Assembly: GCA_021846045.1 (NCBI GenBank) | Contig: JAJZCM010000018.1 | Span: 1 to 35,057 of the forward strand | Direction of reading: 5' to 3' | DNA: 35,057 bases | Source of the DNA: a bacterium | Lineage (GTDB): Bacteria; Elusimicrobiota; Elusimicrobia; UBA1565; UBA9628 | Part shown: positions 22,810 to 28,890 of the stretch, piece by piece | Numbering within the stretch: position 1 is the first letter of the stretch | Layout of the letters: every line of letters begins with the position of its first letter | Notes under the pieces: generated by a model | What the model saw: only the letters and a program-made list of their open reading frames with translations | The model's database searches: none | What the model was told of the DNA's origin: nothing | Position numbers and translations under genes: made by a program

Positions 22810-23769
22810 TCAGGCCCCAGGCGAGCTCGGGGTTCCGTCGGAATTGTAGAGTTTATTGACGAGTTCCCTGATTTTTTGATCATCTCCGCCCGTGCGATAA
22901 ATCTGATTGATATTTCTTATAAAGTCCATGGATTCCTTAATCACGGCGGGAGCATGGGGATCTTGCGCCGCGTTATTTAATCGCTGATAGGTCGTCAATA
23001 ATTCTTCTCCGGTCGGGTAAATCGCCTTAATGCAATCGTATTCTCGGTGGAAAGCATAACTCTCGACATCCTCCGTCGATTCATGGCAAATATTCGGGTC
23101 GGAAGCGTGCCCCGCTTCATGAAAGAGAACACAGGCGGCCAAGGGGCGACCGACGGCAACCGCGATGCGGGCCAGATGCAAATGGAGATTGATCATGCCG
23201 GCCCTTTTCCCGGCCTTGTGGCCACCGCAGATCTTGTTATAGAGTCCCAATTCATTGGACGGTAAATCGGCGTAGGAAATGCGTTTGAGAGACTCCATCC
23301 CGTCAATTTTAGCTAAGGTGGCCTCAACTGTCGAACCCGAGTCTTGACCTTCATTAGTTTCGATTCTATCCTTAGCTGCGGAAATCAAATCTTCAATCGT
23401 CGCGGGAGATTCTCCCAAGTTTGGTTCGATTTTGTACGGATGAAGATGAGGCCGAATCAGAATCGCCGCTCCCGGCATCCCGAATTCATAATTGGCCTCA
23501 GCTTTTTTATGGATGGCGAAAACGGAAGCGTTCTTATTGGCGACCAAGCGCATGATTTCCTGCGTTTCATGCCCCAAATCCAACGCATTGGAAGAAGTTT
23601 CATTGTCCCCCGCCGACATGAACATCGGGTTTGCGTAAAGCGCGGAAACGGAGAAAAGAAGCAGGCCGAAGCATAACATCTTTCCTAAAGACGCTTTGGC
23701 ACGCTCTCGCTTCGCGAGTAAGGAACGCAGAATCGCAAAAAAGCCCGTCCTCCATTGTTTTCGTTGCAT
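22810..23769 (-). CDS. Secreted HExxH protein, putative zinc metallopeptidase
   Basis: 319 aa, not recognised as a known family. H217-E-A-G-H221 in CVLFHEAGHASDPN is a zinc-protease motif, and CHESTEDVESYAFHREYDC, starting about 10 residues later, supplies candidate third ligands (gluzincin-like Glu). Four Cys in the same region could form disulfides. A hydrophobic stretch MLCFGLLLFSVSALYA (31-46) is a signal peptide. The ATG at 23769 is 7 nt behind TATATT (leaderless pattern), giving a long basic n-region that is encoded partly by the dispersed 33-bp repeat; a start at Met31 is the alternative. glpK follows after 6 nt. The peptidase role rests on the motif only. Confidence 0.6.
   Translation of the reverse strand: MQRKQWRTGFFAILRSLLAKRERAKASLGKMLCFGLLLFSVSALYANPMFMSAGDNETSSNALDLGHETQEIMRLVANKNASVFAIHKKAEANYEFGMPGAAILIRPHLHPYKIEPNLGESPATIEDLISAAKDRIETNEGQDSGSTVEATLAKIDGMESLKRISYADLPSNELGLYNKICGGHKAGKRAGMINLHLHLARIAVAVGRPLAACVLFHEAGHASDPNICHESTEDVESYAFHREYDCIKAIYPTGEELLTTYQRLNNAAQDPHAPAVIKESMDFIRNINQIYRTGGDDQKIRELVNKLYNSDGTPSSPGA
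23698..23730 (+). repeat. Dispersed 33-bp hairpin repeat, copy C (inside an ORF)
   Basis: Matches 31 of 33 positions of copy B and about 28 of 32 of copy A. Read with the gene on the minus strand it encodes LRSLLAKRERA, in the N-terminal extension of the secreted HExxH protein. It is either in coding sequence or in the leader, depending on that gene's true start. Confidence 0.7.
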
Positions 23770-23776
23770 TAATATT

Positions 23777-23834
23777 AATATAGCAAAGGAACCACATTCC
23801 GTCCTGGGCCTAAAGGCCTAGAACTTCTAGGCCT
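23777..23834 (-). promoter_or_regulatory. Promoter region with -10 box, shared 16-bp element and palindrome
   Basis: On the minus strand TATATT (23777-23782) lies 7 nt before the ATG of the HExxH gene. Exactly 24 nt further upstream is TCTAGGCCTTTAGGCC (23807-23822), which also occurs before the response regulator at the same distance. A perfect inverted repeat with arms AGGCCTAGAA/TTCTAGGCCT spans 23814-23834 and overlaps the element. Confidence 0.6.
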
Positions 23835-23893
23835 CTTTCCAAATAACCACAAGGTCGGCATTGTCCCGTCCTCAAGGCTACTGAGGAAAGGGA

Positions 23894-25249
23894 CTATGAC
23901 CCACGCTCGAAAATTCCCACCAATTCAACGTGGGAGGTCTGTGGAAACAAATCAACCGGCTGAACTGAGCGCAAAGAAAAACCCTGATGGCACAAAAGAG
24001 ACGCATCCCGGCTAAAAGTCGCCGAGTCGCACGAAATATAGACGAGCTTTCTAATCGGCAGGCGGCCTAAGACCTTGGGAAGATGCGGAGCAAGCCCTGT
24101 CCGTGGAGGATCGCACAAAACGGCGGAGTCTTCCTTAATATCCCGCAGGGTTCGAGAGAGGACCGCTTCGGATTTTCCGGCTAAAAACCGAACACGATTG
24201 ATTTTATTTAAGCGCGCGTTCTCCCAGGCATCCGCCACCGCCTGCGGATTTTCCTCGACACCGATAACTCGATCGGCAACTTGGGACGCCCACAAGCTGG
24301 TGGTTCCAACTCCGCAATAAAGATCCAAAACCAAGGCCGGGCGCCCGCCGTCAGCTAATCCCGCAATCGCCGTGCGGTATAAAATTTCCGCGGCGGGAGT
24401 ATTGACCTGCAAAAAAGAACCCGCCGAGACCTTAAAGACAAAAGGGCCGATTCTTTCGGTCAGAGACTCCTGCCCCCAAAGCTTTTTCCATTTCCGTCCC
24501 AAGATGACCGAGGTTCTAAGCGCTTGGATATTTTGATGGATTCCCACAATTTGAGGGAACTCTTGAATTAAAGAATCAAGCGCGGGACCTTTGGGAAAAT
24601 AATCGTTGCGGGTGATAAAGGCCAAGAGAGACTTCCCTTCGTGGTTTGAGCGTATCAACAAATGCCTCAGCCAGCCATTGCCGGAAACTTCGTCATAGAT
24701 CGGCCAATTTCCTGCCTGAGCCAAAGCCTTGACCTTAAGAGCGATGCGAACTGAAAGATCCGATTGCACCGGGCAACCGGAAAATTCAACGATGCGGTGG
24801 CTTTGCATCTCATAAAAGCCGCAAACAATTTTCCCCTCTTTTTTCCCAAAGGGAATTTGAACTTTATTGCGGTAGTTCCAGACCTGCGGCGAAGCAATGG
24901 TTTCCTTCACATGGGGATTCTTAAACCCGCCGATTTTTTTGAGCGTATCGATGACGAGATTTCTTTTCTCAACGAGTTGCGTGGAATAACTCAAATGCTG
25001 CCAATTGCATCCGCCGCATGCGCCCATTTTGCGGCTCTCGGAGAAATGGAGAGAACACGCGGGATTTATGCGGCCCGGCCCCGGGGAAAGAATTTCCAGC
25101 AGTTTTCCGCGGGCGAAATTTTTCTTGGATTCGGTAATTTCGATTTGAACCCGGTCTCCCGCCGTAGTGAAAGGAACAAAGACAACGGGGCCGGTTTTTC
25201 CTTCGGGAACGGCAAGCCCCGCGCCTTCGACGGCCAAACCCTTAACCAA
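23894..25249 (-). CDS. rlmD: 23S rRNA (uracil-C5)-methyltransferase, RlmD/RumA family
   Basis: 451 aa from a TTG at 25249. Order: TRAM-like beta region (~1-50); iron-sulfur cysteines in GACGGCNWQHL and a later SGCPVQ; LQVNTPAAEILY; SAM-binding LDLYCGVGTTSLW; CDPPRTGL; catalytic Cys in YISCDSATFSRDA. The family methylates U1939 or U747 of 23S rRNA (or tRNA U54 in the TrmFO-independent case); the Fe-S cysteines fit RlmD/RlmC types. The start is doubtful: the frame stays open upstream for 21 codons to the response-regulator stop and includes KLTALVKGLAVEG, which looks like TRAM sequence, with no ATG. A CTG at 25258 is possible. Confidence 0.88.
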   Translation of the reverse strand: MVKGLAVEGAGLAVPEGKTGPVVFVPFTTAGDRVQIEITESKKNFARGKLLEILSPGPGRINPACSLHFSESRKMGACGGCNWQHLSYSTQLVEKRNLVIDTLKKIGGFKNPHVKETIASPQVWNYRNKVQIPFGKKEGKIVCGFYEMQSHRIVEFSGCPVQSDLSVRIALKVKALAQAGNWPIYDEVSGNGWLRHLLIRSNHEGKSLLAFITRNDYFPKGPALDSLIQEFPQIVGIHQNIQALRTSVILGRKWKKLWGQESLTERIGPFVFKVSAGSFLQVNTPAAEILYRTAIAGLADGGRPALVLDLYCGVGTTSLWASQVADRVIGVEENPQAVADAWENARLNKINRVRFLAGKSEAVLSRTLRDIKEDSAVLCDPPRTGLAPHLPKVLGRLPIRKLVYISCDSATFSRDASLLCHQGFSLRSVQPVDLFPQTSHVELVGIFERGS

Positions 25250-25312
25250 GGCCGTCAGTTTCTGGCCCGGAATTAAGAAGGAAGGGGCGGATTTTTCTGT
25301 TTGAATCGTAGG

Positions 25313-25837
25313 CTACCGCCCGCGTTTAAGGAGAGAATCAATCTCCATCCACAGATTTTCCATCGTGATCGGCTTGGAAAGAAAAATCGAGGCTCCGGCC
25401 AGAAGACCCTCAACTTGATCTCGCGGATCGTTGTAACGGAAAGAAGCCGACAAAAGAACTAGTGGGATGGTTTGAAAGCCGTCCATCCGCCGAATCAAGC
25501 GGCATAAATCAAAGCCGTGGATATCCGGAAGGCGAACGTCAACGATAATGACTGCGGGGCGTGAAACCTGAAGCTCTTTTAAAGCCGCGACCCCGGAAGC
25601 CGCGCTTTTGGCCTCGATGCCGCGCAAGGACATGACATCCAAAAAAGTCTCGCGGAAATGAGCGTCATCATCAATGAGGTAAACGAATAATTTTTTTGGG
25701 GATGGAACCTTCGCTAGCTTTAATTTGCTTAAAATTTTTGGGGATTCTTTTGCATTTCCGACTTGAAAAAGCTGACCCCGGCGTGAAAAAGTCCCCGCCT
25801 CTTCCGCCTCTTCCGGTTTTAACTCCATTACATTCAT
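25313..25837 (-). CDS. Single-domain response regulator with N-terminal extension
   Basis: 174 aa. Residues 1-47 are a non-conserved extension; 48-172 are a receiver domain with acidic pocket IDDD (56-58), phosphorylation site D100 in IIVDVRLPD, S130 in LLSAS and K155 in LSKPI. No output domain or kinase is present, so it must signal through a partner. The ATG lies 6 nt behind a perfect TATAAT and lacks a Shine-Dalgarno. The upstream element is shared with the HExxH gene. The rRNA methyltransferase gene follows in the same reading frame after the TAG. Confidence 0.9.
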   Translation of the reverse strand: MNVMELKPEEAEEAGTFSRRGQLFQVGNAKESPKILSKLKLAKVPSPKKLFVYLIDDDAHFRETFLDVMSLRGIEAKSAASGVAALKELQVSRPAVIIVDVRLPDIHGFDLCRLIRRMDGFQTIPLVLLSASFRYNDPRDQVEGLLAGASIFLSKPITMENLWMEIDSLLKRGR

Positions 25838-25843
25838 GTCTCT

Positions 25844-25889
25844 ATTATATCCTGATTTAAAGAATTCCCTATAGGCCTAAAGTCCTAGA
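25844..25889 (-). promoter_or_regulatory. Promoter of the response regulator with shared 16-bp element
   Basis: TATAAT (25844-25849, minus strand) is 6 nt before the ATG. Upstream by 24 nt is TCTAGGACTTTAGGCC (25874-25889), 15 of 16 positions identical to the element before the HExxH gene. A related CTAGGTCCTTTGCC lies about 23 bp further upstream, suggesting tandem binding sites. The usual -35 position (ATAGGG) is not TTGACA-like, consistent with an activator or alternative sigma factor. Confidence 0.6.
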
Positions 25890-25922
25890 TTTTCTCAGGC
25901 AAAGGACCTAGTAAAACAGGCC

Positions 25923-26975
25923 TTATTGGTCGAGATTCCGAGCGTGGCGGAGAAATTCCTGATGCATTTCCTGCTCGAGATTATCCATTTGCCGCATCTT
26001 TTTCAGCAGAAGCTGTCGGCGGTTATAGGGCTTGCTTTCGGTAATCGTCACATGGCGAAGAGGAGTGTGAATGGAAGGAACTTGCGAAGTGGGAACTTTC
26101 TTGGTCACCAGCGCCGACTCATCCATCGAAGAAGGTTCTTTCACATTGGTTTGATTGGCTACGGAATGCGAATCACTTTGGGCCACTTCAGGGCTTTGAA
26201 CGGACGATTTTAAAGGCGCGCTTGAGGGCTCGGCGTAGGCAATGTCCATTCCGGCATTCTGATTGAGCCACTCTCTGATCACATCGGAGCGGATCGCAAA
26301 ATTGACTGCGGTAATGGCCAGCCCGTCCGGGGCCCTACGGGCCATCATTGTATTCATCCCTACGATATCGGCGTTCGCGTTAAGAAGCGGCCCGCCGGAA
26401 TTACCCCGGTTGATCGAGGCGTCGGTCTGATATCCATAGCGGCCTTTGACTCCGCCCAGATTGGCGATCATGGCGCTGATAATTCCGGTCGTCAGAGTCC
26501 AAAGCCCCCCGTCTTCGGGATCGCCAATCGCGGCTACAGGATCTCCGACTGAAATGCTGCCGGGATTGGCCAAGGACAGCGCTGGGCGTCCGGCTGCGGG
26601 ATGATCGAGTTTCAAAAGCGCTAAATCAAGCGTGCGATTATAAAAAGCCACATGCGCCCGGATGGCGTGATTCAAATCCTTGTTCGGGTTTCCCGTCATG
26701 TGTTTGGGCTTGAGATAAACGCGAACCAAAGGCCATGGTCGCCCCGTCGATTTATGGATGACGACATGGGCATTGGTTAAAACCCGGTTTTTGGCGATCA
26801 GGCTGCCGCTTCCCAATTCTCCGTTTCCCCCTTCCGGGCCGCTGCAAATCACGGTCACGACCGAAGGCGCGGCCTTATCGTAAATTTTTCTGGGAGAGAA
26901 TTTGCCCTCACCCGCCAAAGCCAAGTTGGGCGCCCAAAGAGCAAACGCGATTCCAAGAGCCAGTATTTTTTTCAT
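25923..26975 (-). CDS. Secreted trypsin-like serine protease without PDZ domain
   Basis: 350 aa. Signal peptide MKKILALGIAFALWAPNLALA, then a chymotrypsin-fold HtrA/DegP-like protease with the complete triad H70 (TNAHVV), D117 (RTLDLALLK) and S193 (GNSGGPLL). HtrA proteins normally have one or two PDZ domains; here the ~110 C-terminal residues are Ser/Pro-rich and then strongly basic-helical (RRQLLLKKMRQMDNLEQEM), with no PDZ. A periplasmic or secreted role is inferred. A consensus promoter (26995-27023) serves it, with a 19-nt leader, unlike most neighbours. The response regulator lies downstream on the same strand, with its own promoter. Confidence 0.88.
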   Translation of the reverse strand: MKKILALGIAFALWAPNLALAGEGKFSPRKIYDKAAPSVVTVICSGPEGGNGELGSGSLIAKNRVLTNAHVVIHKSTGRPWPLVRVYLKPKHMTGNPNKDLNHAIRAHVAFYNRTLDLALLKLDHPAAGRPALSLANPGSISVGDPVAAIGDPEDGGLWTLTTGIISAMIANLGGVKGRYGYQTDASINRGNSGGPLLNANADIVGMNTMMARRAPDGLAITAVNFAIRSDVIREWLNQNAGMDIAYAEPSSAPLKSSVQSPEVAQSDSHSVANQTNVKEPSSMDESALVTKKVPTSQVPSIHTPLRHVTITESKPYNRRQLLLKKMRQMDNLEQEMHQEFLRHARNLDQ

Positions 26976-26994
26976 CTTAAGCGCCTCTAACTAC

Positions 26995-27023
26995 AATGTA
27001 TCAGGAGATTTCCCTCTTGTCAA
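26995..27023 (-). promoter_or_regulatory. Sigma70-type promoter of the serine protease gene
   Basis: On the minus strand, -35 TTGACA (27018-27023), a 17-nt spacer and -10 TACATT (26995-27000), 19 nt before the ATG. It diverges from the HEPN/MNT promoter at 27058. Confidence 0.7.
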
Positions 27024-27057
27024 GAAGGATTTCTAAAAATCCCATCTGATTTTTTTA

Positions 27058-27105
27058 TACAATCTCAAAATGGCGTTCCGCCGTCATCTTGGCTATGAAT
27101 CTTGA
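27058..27105 (+). promoter_or_regulatory. -10 box and overlapping 11-codon leader ORF of the HEPN/MNT operon
   Basis: TACAAT (27058-27063) is exactly 6 nt before an ATG at 27070, the leaderless spacing seen at other genes. That ATG opens an 11-codon ORF (MAFRRHLGYES, stop 27103-27105) in a different frame from the HEPN gene, whose ATG at 27095 lies inside it. Ribosomes ending on the short ORF could restart on the HEPN gene. Confidence 0.4.
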
Positions 27106-27520
27106 TATCAGCTCGCTTCAAAAGGCCCTCTTGAGGCTCGAAAAAAGCATGGCTTATCTCAATTCGGAAATGTCGCGCCGGGATCCCGATCTTAAGGAGG
27201 AGTTTGAAGCCGCCGCGGTTCAAGTTTATGAATTTACTTATGAATTAGCGTTTAAGATGATTCGCCGACAACTTTCACAAATCTCGGCAAGCCCTCAAGA
27301 ACTTAAGGAAATGGCTTTTATGGACGTCATTCGCTCTGCCGCCGAGGCGGGGCTCATTCGCGAAGCTCTCCCCTTCAAGCGCTACAGAGAAGCCCGAAAC
27401 CTGACTAGCCATACCTATGATCAAGGATGCGCGGATGAGATCATTTCTCTTCTTGATTCATTCGCCGCCGATGTCCGGTTTTTGGTTCGTCAGCTTGAGT
27501 CTCGCAATGCCCGTCATTGA
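27095..27520 (+). CDS. HEPN toxin of the HepT/HI0074 family
   Basis: 141 aa, all-helical. The RX4HXY motif is exact: R101, H106, Y108 in RNLTSHTY, within YREARNLTSHTYD typical of the HI0074 (nucleotidyltransferase substrate-binding) group. In studied HepT toxins R and H are the RNase active site, and the cognate MntA transfers AMP to the Tyr, switching the toxin off. The gene overlaps the nucleotidyltransferase gene by 14 bp, toxin first. No Shine-Dalgarno precedes the ATG; see the overlapping leader ORF. The start follows alignment to family length; a TTG two codons earlier is possible. Confidence 0.9.
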   Translation: MNLDISSLQKALLRLEKSMAYLNSEMSRRDPDLKEEFEAAAVQVYEFTYELAFKMIRRQLSQISASPQELKEMAFMDVIRSAAEAGLIREALPFKRYREARNLTSHTYDQGCADEIISLLDSFAADVRFLVRQLESRNARH

Positions 27521-27809
27521 CGTCGCCCCGGAGCAAATCAAGATCATTTCCTTGATCCTCAGCCGTTTTGTTCCCGATATGGAAGTTTGGGCCTTTGGGT
27601 CCCGCGTCGTGGGAAACGCGGGGAAAAATTCCGACCTTGATATCGCAATCATCACTCAAACCCCGTTGGATCTGGCCTTATTATCAGATTTGAAAGAAGC
27701 TTTCCGAGAATCGGACATCCCGTTTAAAGTGGATATCCTTGACTGGTCAAGAACCAATCCCACATTTCAGGCGCTCATCAAGCGGCAATACGCGATATTG
27801 CCGCGATAA
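27507..27809 (+). CDS. MNT-type minimal nucleotidyltransferase antitoxin
   Basis: 100 aa, a minimal Pol-beta-fold nucleotidyltransferase. The GSX10DXD motif is exact: G31-S32 and D43/D45 in AFGSRVV..NSDLDIAI, and a third Asp is at D76 in FKVDILDW. By family precedent (MntA) it AMPylates the Tyr of the HEPN partner encoded just upstream. The ATG at 27507 overlaps the toxin gene by 14 bp; a longer frame from 27417 is a shadow of the HEPN gene. A terminator follows at 27813. Confidence 0.9.
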   Translation: MPVIDVAPEQIKIISLILSRFVPDMEVWAFGSRVVGNAGKNSDLDIAIITQTPLDLALLSDLKEAFRESDIPFKVDILDWSRTNPTFQALIKRQYAILPR

Positions 27810-27812
27810 TCG

Positions 27813-27835
27813 AATCACGGGGTGTGATTTTTTTT
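27813..27835 (+). terminator. Rho-independent terminator of the HEPN/MNT operon
   Basis: A perfect 6-bp stem AATCAC/GTGATT with loop GGGGT runs into eight T's (27828-27835), just after the MNT stop. It closes the plus-strand operon before the convergent nuclease gene. Confidence 0.75.
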
Positions 27836-27845
27836 CACAGGGAAA

Positions 27846-28832
27846 TCAACGCCCCCAGGCGGCAACAGCGGGAAGAACCATTTTTTGGATGGAAGGAATC
27901 TTTCCTTTTAGAGAAATGGGCTCATAGGAGCCCGGAAGAATTACCGGGGCCGGGGCGAAAGCCTTGTTTAAAAGAGTCGCCAGGCGCACGCCGGCTTTTT
28001 CAAGGCGCAAATCAACGACCGGGCGCATTTCATCTTCATAAGCAGAAGTCACCATATCGCCGCCGGACGCGTGATAATCGGGATAAATTTGATTTTGGGC
28101 GATTTCATAGCCTTCCAAAGCCATATCGGCCAAACTGGCATTGGCCCAAACAACTGCGTCCTGATCTGAAATCTCCCCCTCCAAGGTTTGGGCCAGACTT
28201 TCCGGGTCCATGGTCTTGGCTTCGGAAGCGGGTTCAATAAGATCATCCCACAAGGCATGGAGATTCGTCGCCTTTCCGCCCGATTCAAAGCTCATTTTTT
28301 TGAGGTTCCCACCCCGGTCGCTAGTCCCGTCCGGAAGGATTTCCGTCGCATTGTGGAGCGGCTGATGGAGATCGCCCACCAAATGCGTGACAAACATGAG
28401 AGCCTGTTGTTTTTGATTCAGGGAAGCGGAAGAATCGGAAAGAACTTGAAGATGGCTTTCGATTTGATCAATCGAACACTGGCCATCGGATCCGCAAGCG
28501 GAACCAATAGCGCCGGAAGGGTTTTGGCTGTTGATGGGAATGTCGATAAAATGCCAGCTCGCGGTTTCGGGCATCGGCGGAAGCGTGAAATTTCCGCAAG
28601 AAACGTCTTGTTTGGCGTATTTGATCCAGTCCGCGCAGTTGGCAACCTCTTCCAAATTGCCCTGGGGGCCTAAAATGGAGGCAACTTGATTTTTCGCCTC
28701 GGGGCTCAAGCGCGACTCGGCAATGAGAGCCACGACATCATGCCCCACCGGCCCCCAAGCCCACAGTCTCGATTGACAAATAAACAAGGCTGAAATTAAT
28801 AAGGAGAATATCGCCGCGCGACGCGTGTTCAT
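27846..28832 (-). CDS. Secreted S1/P1-type zinc nuclease
   Basis: 328 aa from the ATG at 28832, chosen because GGAGG lies 6 nt upstream and a signal peptide follows (AAIFSLLISALFICQSRLWA). Cleavage would expose Trp26, the N-terminal zinc ligand of this family. The others are in place: H31 (WGPVGH), Asp in NCADWIKY, His in ASWHFIDI, H/D/H in THLVGDLHQPLH, and H/D in NLHALWDD. S1/P1 enzymes cut single-stranded DNA/RNA and 3'-phosphates at a three-zinc site. It is likely periplasmic or secreted for nucleic-acid scavenging, which fits the nucleobase and nucleoside transporters at 31917-34761. The gap to the upstream coiled-coil gene is 58 bp. Confidence 0.92.
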   Translation of the reverse strand: MNTRRAAIFSLLISALFICQSRLWAWGPVGHDVVALIAESRLSPEAKNQVASILGPQGNLEEVANCADWIKYAKQDVSCGNFTLPPMPETASWHFIDIPINSQNPSGAIGSACGSDGQCSIDQIESHLQVLSDSSASLNQKQQALMFVTHLVGDLHQPLHNATEILPDGTSDRGGNLKKMSFESGGKATNLHALWDDLIEPASEAKTMDPESLAQTLEGEISDQDAVVWANASLADMALEGYEIAQNQIYPDYHASGGDMVTSAYEDEMRPVVDLRLEKAGVRLATLLNKAFAPAPVILPGSYEPISLKGKIPSIQKMVLPAVAAWGR

Positions 28833-28890
28833 GGTCTGCCTCCGGGCCCAAGCTACCGACAGCCCTATTCTATCACAGCCGCGCGTTTTT

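Noticed and set aside
23801-23834. GGCCTAAA-containing leader as a cyclic-di-GMP riboswitch
   Set aside because: Only the short GGCCTAA string matches; the other conserved riboswitch segments are absent, and the element lies upstream of the -10 box, so it is not transcribed with that gene.
28664-28680. GGGGCCTAAAATGG as a third copy of the shared promoter element
   Set aside because: It lies inside the S1/P1 coding region, matches only half of the element and has no -10 box at the right distance.
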